Positions 25,190 to 32,813 of a stretch of 64,000 bases of DNA are shown here, piece after piece (positions within the stretch are counted from its first letter, which is position 1; every line of letters starts with the position of its first letter). A program made the position numbers and the translations under genes. The notes beneath the pieces are model-generated. The model searched no databases, had not been told where the DNA came from, and saw only the letters and a program-made list of their open reading frames with translations. Origin of the DNA: Streptomyces prunicolor NBRC 13075 (GTDB lineage: Bacteria > Actinomycetota > Actinomycetes > Streptomycetales > Streptomycetaceae); the NCBI RefSeq assembly GCF_000367365.1, contig NZ_BARF01000014.1, positions 1 through 64,000 on the forward strand, written 5' to 3'.

Positions 25190-26581
25190 ATGCGCAGTCA
25201 TACGAGCGTCTTCGTGGGCAATCTGCTGTTCACCGCGGTCTGCTGTTCGGCGGCCCCGTTCTTCCTCCTCCTCGGATACTCCGCCTGGAGTGACTACCCC
25301 GGCTGGGACTGGCCGGCGATGCTGCTCGCCTTCGGGCTGGTCGGCACGGTCATGATCCCTGTCCTGGCGTTCACCACCACACGCCAGGAGTTTCCCCGGA
25401 TCACGCGCAGGAACCGCGTGAAGGGGGTGGAGGACGTGAACCACCGGTACTCGGACGACACCTTCGTGATGTGGGCGCCCCGATCCGAACACCGCTCTGC
25501 ACAGGCGCAGTTGGTGCGTGCGGACGTACTGGAGGCGTCACTGGCCCGCTACCACCCCGACGGCGAGTCGACCTTCACCACCCACTACGGCAACTACACC
25601 CCCGACGAGTTCACACCGCTGGTCCGGCTGAGGCTACGGGTGCACGACGCCGAAGAGACCGACAGAACCGGGGAGTTCGAGGTGACGGGGGAGTGTCGGG
25701 TGCCGTCCCTGTGCCTCTCGGCGATCACGGCGGGACGCCTGGTCGTCCTTGTCGACGAGCCGGCCGCGCCAGGGGATCGGCGAACGTTCACTCCCGACTG
25801 GCCGCGCAGCGCCCTGCTCGCGGGCACGAGAACCTGCCGGGTGATCGACCTCGAAGGCCGAACGACCGACGTGACAAGGCGAGTTGGCCGCCAGCTCCAG
25901 CAGATGCGGATCTCACGAGAGGTCGGAGGCGTCGTCATGAACGGCGACACGATCGACCTCCGACGCCTGGACCCGCACACGGCCGCACGATACGAGGCCC
26001 TTGCCGACCAGGACCGCGCCTTCCCCGAGGAGCGGGCGCCGGTGAGCGAGCCGGGTGAGGAAGCCCGCCGGCTCGCGGACCAACTCCCGGGCGAGAGGGC
26101 CGCGTTCGGCTCGGTCGGTCGACGGTGGTCGCGGCGCGGCGGGGTTCTGGCGCGTGGCCGCTTCCTGGAGATACGCGGCAGGACCACCTTTCAGGACCAC
26201 GGCCCCGTCCTCGACACGGTCCTGCGCATCCAACCGGCGGACGGCGCACCCCCGTTCGGCGCCGCCCGACGACTGACGGTGCCGATGGACTACCTGACGG
26301 TCCTCCACCGCACCAAGGAGATCGTCCTCGTGGTCAGCCCGAACGGCGTCTCGTACGACGTCGACTGGGCCCGCAGCAGCCTCCTCGCGGGCGTCACCGC
26401 GGCCACGGTCATCGCCCCGGACGGTGAGGAGATCCCGGTGACGGGACGCCCCGACCTCATCTGGGCGCTGATGAACCTGCTGGCGTCCCAGGGCATTTCG
26501 ATCACGTCGCCGGTTCTGGACCTCCGTAAGCGGCGGCTGGGCGCGGTGGCCGGTATGGCGATGCGCGTGGTGGGCCGCTAG
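25190..26581 (+). CDS. Membrane protein with two copies of an uncharacterised domain
   Basis: A 463-residue protein with two N-terminal membrane helices (about 10-32 and 42-62), then a large cytoplasmic part. That part contains two related units: one around LVVLVDEPAAPGD with TPDWPRSALLAGTRTCRVIDLEG (about 180-225), the other around IVLVVSPNGVSYD with VDWARSSLLAGVTAATVIAPDG (about 375-425). Both have the D-W-x-R-S-x-L-L-A-G core and a similar beta-strand pattern, so this is an internal duplication. The 140-residue protein immediately upstream has a single, more divergent copy. No enzyme motif is visible. The stop codon shares CTAG with the convergent oxidoreductase gene. A sensor or scaffold role for the CHAT locus is possible but unproven. 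Confidence 0.8.
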   Translation: MRSHTSVFVGNLLFTAVCCSAAPFFLLLGYSAWSDYPGWDWPAMLLAFGLVGTVMIPVLAFTTTRQEFPRITRRNRVKGVEDVNHRYSDDTFVMWAPRSEHRSAQAQLVRADVLEASLARYHPDGESTFTTHYGNYTPDEFTPLVRLRLRVHDAEETDRTGEFEVTGECRVPSLCLSAITAGRLVVLVDEPAAPGDRRTFTPDWPRSALLAGTRTCRVIDLEGRTTDVTRRVGRQLQQMRISREVGGVVMNGDTIDLRRLDPHTAARYEALADQDRAFPEERAPVSEPGEEARRLADQLPGERAAFGSVGRRWSRRGGVLARGRFLEIRGRTTFQDHGPVLDTVLRIQPADGAPPFGAARRLTVPMDYLTVLHRTKEIVLVVSPNGVSYDVDWARSSLLAGVTAATVIAPDGEEIPVTGRPDLIWALMNLLASQGISITSPVLDLRKRRLGAVAGMAMRVVGR

Positions 26582-27006
26582 CGGAGACCGCGGGAGTCGA
26601 CGACGCGGAACGTGGGATGGTCGGCGGGGTCCGGGAGTTGGCGGAAGGTCTCGGCCACGGTGGGGAAGCGGCCGAACTGTTCGAGATAGACGGCGATCAG
26701 CGGCGGACGCTCGTCGGCCGGTACCTCGATCGCCTCGAACTCCTCGACCCGGCCCTTGCGTTGCAGCCGCCCGCTCTTCGCGGCACGCAGGTTGCGGGCC
26801 CATTCGGTGTTGCCGCGGGGTGCGATGAGGTAGCGCTCCCCGCCGTGATCGAGGACGGCCACCGGCACACTCCGCCAGCGTCCGCTGGTGCGGCCGCGCA
26901 CGCTCAGCGTGCTCAGCACCGAGCGCGCGAAGAGCCTGGCCATCCGGTTGCCGATCACCCGCGCTCCCCAGGGCGGGCGCAGGTAGGGGGCGCTCGACGC
27001 TGTCAT
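26578..27006 (-). CDS. Deazaflavin (F420)-dependent nitroreductase-family protein
   Basis: A 142-residue protein of the DUF385/Ddn family, whose members use F420H2 to reduce quinones or nitro compounds in actinobacteria. Recognisable features are the basic entry helix (RVIGNRMARLFARSVLS), LSVRGRTSGRWRSVPVAVLDHGGERYLIAPRGNTEWARNLRAA and a C-terminal PPLIAVYLEQFGRFPTVAETFRQLPDPADHPTFRVV. It is divergent from a TetR gene with a perfect palindromic operator between them, so TetR probably represses it. Cofactor use is inferred from the family. Confidence 0.85.
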   Translation of the reverse strand: MTASSAPYLRPPWGARVIGNRMARLFARSVLSTLSVRGRTSGRWRSVPVAVLDHGGERYLIAPRGNTEWARNLRAAKSGRLQRKGRVEEFEAIEVPADERPPLIAVYLEQFGRFPTVAETFRQLPDPADHPTFRVVDSRGLR

Positions 27007-27044
27007 GGGGACCTCCTCAGGGAAGCCGCTGGTACTGTTTCTGT

Positions 27045-27068
27045 GGTGACCCTAAATATAGGGTCACC
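27045..27068. promoter_or_regulatory. TetR operator, perfect 10+10 inverted repeat
   Basis: GGTGACCCTA and TAGGGTCACC are separated by AATA. The site lies between the divergent oxidoreductase (27006) and TetR (27128) genes. It is the expected shape and place for a TetR dimer site controlling both genes. Confidence 0.8.
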
Positions 27069-27127
27069 CTAGATGCTTTGTCTCCCCGGGTTCCCGACAG
27101 AGGTACAAGAGGTGGCAAGAGGTGACG

Positions 27128-27787
27128 ATGGGCCTTCGTGAGCTGAAGAAGGAGCAGACGCGGACACTGATCGCGGACACCGCCTGGCGGCTGTTCGCCG
27201 ACCGGGGGTTCGACGCCGTACGGGTGGCGGAGATCGCCCGCGAGGCGCACGTCTCGGAGGCCACCGTCTTCAACTACTTCCCGCGGAAAGAGGACCTCCT
27301 CTACTCCCGGCTCGAAGCCTTCGAGGAACGGCTCGTCGCGGCCGTCGACTCCCGGTCCCCGGATGAGTCGGTCCTGGGCGCGGTACGGAACTTCCTGCTC
27401 GCACCGGCCGGGCTCCTCGCCCAGGTCGAGGCCGGGGACGACGAGGCCGTCGTACGACTGCGGACGGTCAACCGCATGGTCGCCGACAGCCCCGCGCTCC
27501 GCGCCCGCGAACAGCAGGCGATCGCCGACGCGACAGCCGCACTGGCCGCACGGCTCACCGCCGAGGAGAGCGCCGCCTCGCGAGGGGGCGCCGTCGGCGT
27601 CACCGCGTACGTGGCCGCGAACGCCCTGATGGGGGTCCACCGCGCGCTCATCGACCTCGTACGACAACGCGCCCTGGCCGACGAGTCGCCCGACCGGCTC
27701 GCCGCCGATGTCCGTGAGTACGGCGCGGAGGCCTTCGCTCTGCTCTCGCAGGGCTTCGCCAACTATGGTGTACGGCCGCCGAGTTGA
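27128..27787 (+). CDS. TetR-family regulator
   Basis: A 219-residue TetR regulator. The helix-turn-helix lies in the first ~60 residues (TRTLIADTAWRLFADRGFDAVRVAEIAREAHVSEATVFNYFPRKEDLLYSRLEAFEERL), and the C-terminal half is a ligand-binding helical domain. ATG 27128 is preferred with AGAGG just upstream; an in-frame GTG at 27122 is possible. A perfect 10+10 operator is directly upstream, and the divergent gene encodes a deazaflavin-type oxidoreductase, the probable target. The ligand is likely an aromatic or quinone-like compound (inference). Confidence 0.9.
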   Translation: MGLRELKKEQTRTLIADTAWRLFADRGFDAVRVAEIAREAHVSEATVFNYFPRKEDLLYSRLEAFEERLVAAVDSRSPDESVLGAVRNFLLAPAGLLAQVEAGDDEAVVRLRTVNRMVADSPALRAREQQAIADATAALAARLTAEESAASRGGAVGVTAYVAANALMGVHRALIDLVRQRALADESPDRLAADVREYGAEAFALLSQGFANYGVRPPS

Positions 27788-27805
27788 CCGCAGCGTCGGT
27801 CGAGG

Positions 27806-28504
27806 CTACGGGCAGGACTCCCCGAACTTCACCGCCGAGAACTCCACCGGCTGCCCGCTCAGCTTCGTCCCGGCCGACGGCTTCTGTGAGCACACCTGCC
27901 AGTTCGACTCCACCAGGACGTAACGCCCCTTACCGGATGCGTCCTTGACCGTGATCGACGTACCGGAGTCGAGAGCATCGCGAGCGGTGTTCACCGACTT
28001 TCCCTTGAAGTCCGGCATCGTTCTGCCGGCCTGAGCGGGTGCGGACTGGTCCTTCGCCGGGCAGGTCTCGTCGAGCTTCGCCGCGCCGAAGTCGAGTTCG
28101 GTGTCCGTGGACGTGGTCGTGCCTGCCTTCACGTTCTGGGAGCAGACCTTCCAGTCCCGGTCGAGGATCTGGTGGCGGTCCCGGCCGAGTGCGTCGTGGG
28201 ACTTGAGGCTGTAGAAGCCCTGCTTCTGGGCGGCGTCCTGCGCGGACTGGAGACCCATGCCGACGAACTCGGGAACGGTCTTGGTGGAGCCCCCGGTCTT
28301 GGCGTTGCCGCTCGCGTCGGTGGCCGTGGCGGTCGAACTTCCGTTTCCGCCAGTGGTGTTGGGGTTACAGGCGGAAACGAGGCCGCCGATGACGAGAACG
28401 CCTGCGGTGACTGTGCCGATGAGCCTCCAGTCGCGCTGTTTCTTCGGCGGCGGTCCGGCGGCCCATGACGACTGACCTGGTGGCGTAAATACGGAGTTGG
28501 ACAC
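27806..28504 (-). CDS. Membrane-anchored protein with two PASTA-like domains
   Basis: A 232-residue protein with a cytoplasmic N-terminus (KKQRDWRLIGT), one helix (VTAGVLVIGGLVSA) and an external part. The helix ends in a cysteine (SAC), so a lipoprotein is also possible. After a low-complexity Ser/Thr linker come two PASTA-like repeats: TVPEFVGMGLQSAQDAAQKQGFYS and TMPDFKGKSVNTARDALDSG. Each repeat ends with a W-x-V-C-S-Q segment and a terminal E-x-C-P, giving a probable disulfide per domain. PASTA domains bind peptidoglycan fragments or beta-lactams in kinases, but no kinase domain is attached here. It may be a wall-associated ligand sensor. Confidence 0.8.
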   Translation of the reverse strand: MSNSVFTPPGQSSWAAGPPPKKQRDWRLIGTVTAGVLVIGGLVSACNPNTTGGNGSSTATATDASGNAKTGGSTKTVPEFVGMGLQSAQDAAQKQGFYSLKSHDALGRDRHQILDRDWKVCSQNVKAGTTTSTDTELDFGAAKLDETCPAKDQSAPAQAGRTMPDFKGKSVNTARDALDSGTSITVKDASGKGRYVLVESNWQVCSQKPSAGTKLSGQPVEFSAVKFGESCP

Positions 28505-28725
28505 GGTACGCCCCTGATGTGTGGATGAAGGGCCACTGTGTCAGACACGGAGGCCCGGCCGCACACTGAGTGACGAACCGTGACAGGTTCCGGGGCGGTG
28601 TTCGGCAACGGCGGACTGGGCGGATGGACGCCGTACTCGACGCGCTGCGCGGATCCTCTACCGGGAAGTCGGGGCCTTCCGGCTCGCGGCTCGTGGTGTC
28701 GTCGGCAACGCCGCCTGATTTGCGG

Positions 28726-29943
28726 CTACTTGAGGTGCTGCCCCAGGAAGTCGACGATGTGCCCCATCGTCTCCTGGGTGGACCAGGGCAGGACGGCCGA
28801 GGTGTCGCCGGTGAAGGACAGGTCGCCGTGGCCGGCTCCGGTCAGTACATAGCGGGTGCTGTCGATTCCCTTGGCGCGCAGCGCGGTGTGCAGGGTGAGG
28901 GTCTCGCTGGGGGAGACCAGGTTGTCGGCGCTGCCGTGGAACAGGACGAAGGGCGCCGTCCTGGAGCTGATGTGCGTGCTGGGGTCGGCGGCCGCGACCT
29001 CGCTGGTGCGGTCCGCGACCGACTTCTTGGTGCCGGGGCCGTAGACCCATTGGGCGGCGCTGTTGCCCGCCGCGTAGTTGGCCTTCTGCGCCGCCGTGTC
29101 GTAGTCGGCCGCCAGCTCGGACAGGTCGGCCGGGCCGAACTCGTCGACCACGCCCTGCACTTCACTGCTCTGGGTGAGGTTGTCACCGACGTCGAAGGAC
29201 TTCTCCCCGTTGGTGGCGCCGGTCATCGCGGCCAGGTAGCCGCCCGCGGACTGCCCCCACACGGCGACCTGGTCGGCGTCGATGGAGTACTTGTCGGCGT
29301 TGGCGCGGAGGTAGCGGATGGCGGTCTTCACATCGGCGACGGCGTCCTTGTACGTGGCGCCGTCCTTGGTGGTGCGGTACTGGACGCTGGCCACGACATA
29401 GCCCTGGTCCGCCACATAGGTGCGCTGACTCAGGTTGGCCGTGCGGTCCGCCATGACGAAGCCGCCGCCGGTCAGATAGATGACCAACGGCTTCTTGCCC
29501 GACGTGGACGCGGGCACCTGGATGTCCAGCTTCAGGTCGCTCTTGTGGCCGTCGGTGGTCGGCGACGAGTACGTGATGTCGTGCGTGGTGGTGATCCCGG
29601 ACGTGGCGCACCGGATCTGCGCACCGGTGGGGTCGATCACGGTGCTGGTGCTGGTGTCCGACTTCTTGATGGTCTTGGCCACGGCGATGCCGCCCGCGTT
29701 GCCCGACGGCACTGCGGTGGGTGCGCCAGTGGGCGTTCCGGCGCCGGTGGCGGTCGTGCCCGTAGGGCAGGCGGCCGTCTTGGCGGTGGGGCTGGATGTC
29801 CCGCTCGCCGAGCTGGTGCCGCCCGAGGAGCAGGCGACCAGGGCCAGCCCCGCGGTGAGGGTGACCGTGACGACCGCGCCGCCCCTCCACCAGCCTGCCG
29901 GCGTCTTCGTTCGAGGCGCCGCGTTCTCTCCGTGCATGTCCAT
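28726..29943 (-). CDS. Lipoprotein esterase/lipase (alpha/beta hydrolase)
   Basis: A 405-residue secreted lipoprotein. ATG 29943 is chosen because GGAGAAG stands upstream. The signal peptide ends in the lipobox LVAC, followed by a Ser/Thr/Gly-rich linker. The hydrolase domain has the oxyanion strand VIYLTGGGFVMADR, the nucleophile elbow VAVWGQSAGGYLAAM and a late histidine in GAGHGDLSF, matching the BD-FAE/carboxylesterase type. It is divergent from a TetR regulator, and two operator-like inverted repeats lie between them, so it is probably inducible. Substrate likely an ester-containing polymer or antibiotic (inference). Confidence 0.87.
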   Translation of the reverse strand: MDMHGENAAPRTKTPAGWWRGGAVVTVTLTAGLALVACSSGGTSSASGTSSPTAKTAACPTGTTATGAGTPTGAPTAVPSGNAGGIAVAKTIKKSDTSTSTVIDPTGAQIRCATSGITTTHDITYSSPTTDGHKSDLKLDIQVPASTSGKKPLVIYLTGGGFVMADRTANLSQRTYVADQGYVVASVQYRTTKDGATYKDAVADVKTAIRYLRANADKYSIDADQVAVWGQSAGGYLAAMTGATNGEKSFDVGDNLTQSSEVQGVVDEFGPADLSELAADYDTAAQKANYAAGNSAAQWVYGPGTKKSVADRTSEVAAADPSTHISSRTAPFVLFHGSADNLVSPSETLTLHTALRAKGIDSTRYVLTGAGHGDLSFTGDTSAVLPWSTQETMGHIVDFLGQHLK

Positions 29944-29972
29944 GTCTTCTTCTCCCGCTGACACGAGGTGGC

Positions 29973-29995
29973 AAACGGAGATGTGATCTCCGGTT
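29973..29995. promoter_or_regulatory. TetR operator copy near the lipoprotein gene
   Basis: AAACGGAGA-N5-TCTCCGGTT, one mismatch from perfect symmetry, 30 bases upstream of the lipoprotein esterase start. It is nearly identical to the site at 30016-30038, 43 bases away. Confidence 0.72.
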
Positions 29996-30015
29996 CTTCC
30001 TGTCACCGTAGCATC

Positions 30016-30038
30016 AAACGGAGAAGCTATCTCCGTTT
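30016..30038. promoter_or_regulatory. TetR operator, perfect 9+9 inverted repeat
   Basis: AAACGGAGA-N5-TCTCCGTTT between the esterase and TetR genes. With the neighbouring copy it makes a tandem operator pair for divergent control. Confidence 0.8.
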
Positions 30039-30147
30039 AGGTTTCGCGGGCAGTGCGTCGGTATCGAAGCTGATCAAGGGGCGCCCAGCTCGCGCCGGTA
30101 CGATGAGCCGGACTATTCGACGGCGTCCGGAAGGTGTGACGACTGGC

Positions 30148-30783
30148 ATGGCGGAGCCCGCTGGACCCGGTAGACCGCCGCTGCGGCGCGATGCCGAGCT
30201 GAACCGCCGTCGTTTGATGGTCGCCGCCCGCGAGGTCTTCCGCGAGCGGGGTCTGGCCGCGACCCTCGACGACGTCGCCCGGCACGCGGGGCTCGGCGTG
30301 GGGACGGCCTACCGCCACTTCGCCAACAAGGAAGAGCTGGTCGACGCGGTCTTCGTGGACATGATCGACCAGGTCGAGGCGTCCGCGCGGGAGGCCGCCG
30401 CCGATCCCGACCCGTGGCACGGGCTGGCGTCCAGCCTGGAGAAGGTGTGCGAACTCCAGGCGCACGACCGGGGGTTGCGCGAGGTCATGCTCGGCACCGG
30501 CAAGGCCGCCCAGCGGCACGCCCTCGTCGCCCGGCGGATCAAGCCCCTGGTCGATCCGCTGATCGCGCGCGCCAAGGAGCAGGGGGCGCTGCGCCCCGAT
30601 GTCGAGCAGCTGGATCTCCCGATGATCCAGCTGATGGTGTCCGCGGTCACCGACCAGACCGGCGAGCCCGACCTGTGGCGGCGCTACCTGCGACTGCTGC
30701 TGGACGGCATGCGCACCCAGCCGGACGGTACGGAGCCGCTGCCTCCGGGGTTCGAGTTCCGCGGCTTCGGGCCGGGCGCGTAG
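30148..30783 (+). CDS. TetR-family regulator of the esterase locus
   Basis: A 211-residue TetR protein. The HTH is LMVAAREVFRERGLAATLDDVARHAGLGVGTAYRHFANKEELVDAVF, followed by a helical effector domain. ATG 30148 is used, although GTG 30136 and ATG 30103 are in frame and no ribosome site is decisive. Two operator-like repeats sit upstream beside the divergent lipoprotein esterase, so the pair probably forms a substrate-responsive switch. The regulated compound is unknown. Confidence 0.85.
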   Translation: MAEPAGPGRPPLRRDAELNRRRLMVAAREVFRERGLAATLDDVARHAGLGVGTAYRHFANKEELVDAVFVDMIDQVEASAREAAADPDPWHGLASSLEKVCELQAHDRGLREVMLGTGKAAQRHALVARRIKPLVDPLIARAKEQGALRPDVEQLDLPMIQLMVSAVTDQTGEPDLWRRYLRLLLDGMRTQPDGTEPLPPGFEFRGFGPGA

Positions 30784-30954
30784 CGGGACACGCGCTTTTT
30801 CCAAGACGTCAGAAACCCGCAATAAATGTGAAGCGTTTCTTACGTCCCCCCGGTAACCGGTGATCTTCCCGTTTTCCGTAGGTAGGTTGTTCTTGCTCGG
30901 CGGCCCGTTTCTGTTGCCGCCGATTCCAGTGGAATCAAGAAGAGGAAGAATGGC

Positions 30955-31395
30955 ATGCGGAAAATCGGGTTTGCCGGCGTGGCTCTCATTGCGATTTCCT
31001 TCACGCTCACGGCGTGCGGCGGGTCCGACAGCGGTGACTCCACCTCGAAGGCGGCGGCCTCCATGTCGGCCTCACAGCCCGCGATGAAGGCGGCGGACAA
31101 GACGGGCATGTTCGCGGGGCTCAACGGCAAGAAGGTGTCCGGTACCGCGCAGGTCAGCGGATCCGGTGTCATGCTGTCGGGCTTCTCGTCCGACGAGGGG
31201 CCGGACCTGCATGTCTACCTCACGAACGGCACGGACGAAGCGGCTGTGTCGGCGGGCAAGCAGCTCGGAGCCGTCAAGTTCGACCAGAAGTCCCAGACGT
31301 TCGCGCTCAACGGCGTCGACACGTCCGCCTACAGCACCGTGGTCATCCACTGCGACAAGGCGAAGGCGGTATTCGGCGCCGCGAAACTGTCATGA
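30955..31395 (+). CDS. DM13-domain lipoprotein
   Basis: A 146-residue lipoprotein. The ATG follows an AGGAAG-like site. The signal peptide ends in the lipobox TLTAC, then a Ser/Ala-rich linker, then a DM13-like beta-barrel (FAGLNGKKVSGTAQVSG, GPDLHVYLTNGTDEAAVSAGKQLGAVKFDQKSQTFAL, STVVIHCDKAKAVFGAAKL). The cysteine in VIHCDK is typical; DM13 domains have been proposed to be redox or electron-transfer modules. It overlaps the DoxX gene by ATGA, so the two probably form an exported redox pair. Confidence 0.85.
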   Translation: MRKIGFAGVALIAISFTLTACGGSDSGDSTSKAAASMSASQPAMKAADKTGMFAGLNGKKVSGTAQVSGSGVMLSGFSSDEGPDLHVYLTNGTDEAAVSAGKQLGAVKFDQKSQTFALNGVDTSAYSTVVIHCDKAKAVFGAAKLS

Positions 31396-31901
31396 GGACG
31401 CCCCTCTCGCGCCCGACTCTGATCGCGGCGGCCCTCGCCGGCGCGGTCAGAGTCACCCTCGGAGTGCTGTGGATCCATGAGGGGACGCTGAAATACCGGG
31501 CGCACTTCGGTGCGGCGGACATCCTGCTGGTGGCGAACAGCGCTAAGTCGAACAGCAGGGTTCCGGGATTCTTCAAAAGCTTCTCGGATTCCGTCCTCGC
31601 GGAATGGCCGCATTTCTTCGGCTTCGCGATGCCTCTTTTGGAGACGTCCCTGGGTGTCGTCCTGGTCCTGGGCGTTTTCTCGCTGCCCGCGTCCCTGGCG
31701 TCCGTTTTCACCCTGCTGACGTACTGGAGCGCGGACCAACTCATCACGGAGTATCCGATCATGGTGGCCCTCTCGACGGTCGTCATCGCCTGGCCGCTGC
31801 TGGCCGCGTGCTTCTCCGTGACGACCCTCGCGGAGAAGGTCGTGGGGCGAAAACGTCCGAACCTGGTGGTGTTCCAGGAGCCGTTCCGCCGCTGGCTCTG
31901 A
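31392..31901 (+). CDS. DoxX-family membrane protein
   Basis: A 169-residue integral membrane protein with four predicted helices (LIAAALAGAVRVTLGVLWI, FFGFAMPLLETSLGVVLVLGVF, SLASVFTLLTYWSADQLI, MVALSTVVIAWPLLAACF). An E-G-T-L-K near the first helix is typical of DoxX. DoxX-type proteins occur in thiosulfate and quinone-linked electron transfer and in detoxification of oxidants. It starts inside the stop of the DM13 lipoprotein gene (4-base overlap), so the two are translationally coupled. Confidence 0.82.
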   Translation: MRTPLSRPTLIAAALAGAVRVTLGVLWIHEGTLKYRAHFGAADILLVANSAKSNSRVPGFFKSFSDSVLAEWPHFFGFAMPLLETSLGVVLVLGVFSLPASLASVFTLLTYWSADQLITEYPIMVALSTVVIAWPLLAACFSVTTLAEKVVGRKRPNLVVFQEPFRRWL

Positions 31902-31924
31902 CGTTCGTCCGGCGGTCCGGGATC

Positions 31925-32680
31925 TCACATCCGGGATCTCAGTACGTCGACCTCGCAGCCCGGCGCGAACGGGTCGAAGCCGTGCTCGCTCAGCCAGCGG
32001 ACCACCAGCAGGCTGCGCAGCGACCACCACGCGCGGATCACGTCGAGGTCGACGTCGGTGCCATAGCCGGCGACGACGTCGGCGAGGTGCGCCTCGTGTC
32101 CGAGCGTGAAGGTGGCGAGGTCGTACAGGGCATCACCCTGGCCCGCCTCGGACCAGTCGATGATGCCCGTGACCTCGTCGCCGTCGGCGAAGACGTGCGC
32201 GATCTGCAGGTCGCCGTGGGTGAACGCCGGAGTCCATGGTCGGAGCGCGGCCTCGGCGATCCGGCGGTTGCGGGTGACGAGGTCGGCGGGCAGGAGGCCG
32301 TTCGTCACGAGCAACTCGCACTCGCCGTCGAGTTCCGCCGCCAACTCCCGGAGACCCCGGCCGCTCTGGCCCGGCCAGGGCGGCAACGGCGCGTCGTGCA
32401 GCTTCCGGATGGCGGCGCCCGCCGCGGCCCACGCCGCCGGTGACCCGGTCGACGGCCCGCCGAGGCGCCCGAGCGTCGTCCCCGGGAGTGCGGTGATCGC
32501 CAGCACGTGCGGCTTGCGCCACAGGACCTCCGGGGTCGGCACCGGCGCGCGGGACATCGCCTCGACCTCGACGTCGATGCGCGCCTGATCGGCGTCCACC
32601 TTCAAGAACATGTCGCCGACGCGCAGGGTCGCGCGCTCGGAATGGGCGACGACGACTTCGACCTCTTCGACCTCATCCAT
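31925..32680 (-). CDS. Aminoglycoside phosphotransferase-like kinase
   Basis: A 251-residue APH-fold kinase. It shows the nucleotide lysine in MFLKVDAD, the catalytic loop FTHGDLQIAHVF and the metal site IIDWSEAG, then GDALYDLATFTLG. This is the standard set for APH/choline-kinase relatives. The substrate is unknown, and actual drug resistance cannot be assumed, because many soil actinomycete APHs act on endogenous metabolites. It stands alone, convergent with the DoxX gene (24-base gap). Confidence 0.87.
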   Translation of the reverse strand: MDEVEEVEVVVAHSERATLRVGDMFLKVDADQARIDVEVEAMSRAPVPTPEVLWRKPHVLAITALPGTTLGRLGGPSTGSPAAWAAAGAAIRKLHDAPLPPWPGQSGRGLRELAAELDGECELLVTNGLLPADLVTRNRRIAEAALRPWTPAFTHGDLQIAHVFADGDEVTGIIDWSEAGQGDALYDLATFTLGHEAHLADVVAGYGTDVDLDVIRAWWSLRSLLVVRWLSEHGFDPFAPGCEVDVLRSRM

Positions 32681-32693
32681 GGGCGACCAGTAT

Positions 32694-32726
32694 CCCGGCG
32701 GTGATCGCCGACGTCGCCGGGTTTTT
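32694..32726 (+). terminator. Plus-strand stem-loop with T5 (possible)
   Basis: CCCGGCG (32694-32700) pairs with CGCCGGG (32715-32721), followed by five T residues. It reads as a rho-independent terminator only on the plus strand. It lies just upstream of the divergently read APH gene, so it may stop antisense transcription from the DM13/DoxX side. Confidence 0.4.
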
Positions 32727-32813
32727 CGCGTGCGAATGACGTGGCTGAGCGCGTCGCCGGCCGGTCAGCGCGTGGCGTTCGAAGTCGCTGTCCCAGGCGG
32801 GGCAGGGCAGGGC

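Noticed and set aside
28529..28556. GTGTC-A-GACAC palindrome upstream of the PASTA-like gene
   Set aside because: Only five-base arms, which is expected by chance in this GC-rich sequence.
30828..30839. GAAGCGTTTCT resembling the LacI operator
   Set aside because: Only part of the palindrome matches (GAAACGCTTC on the other strand) and the next gene is an unrelated DM13 lipoprotein.
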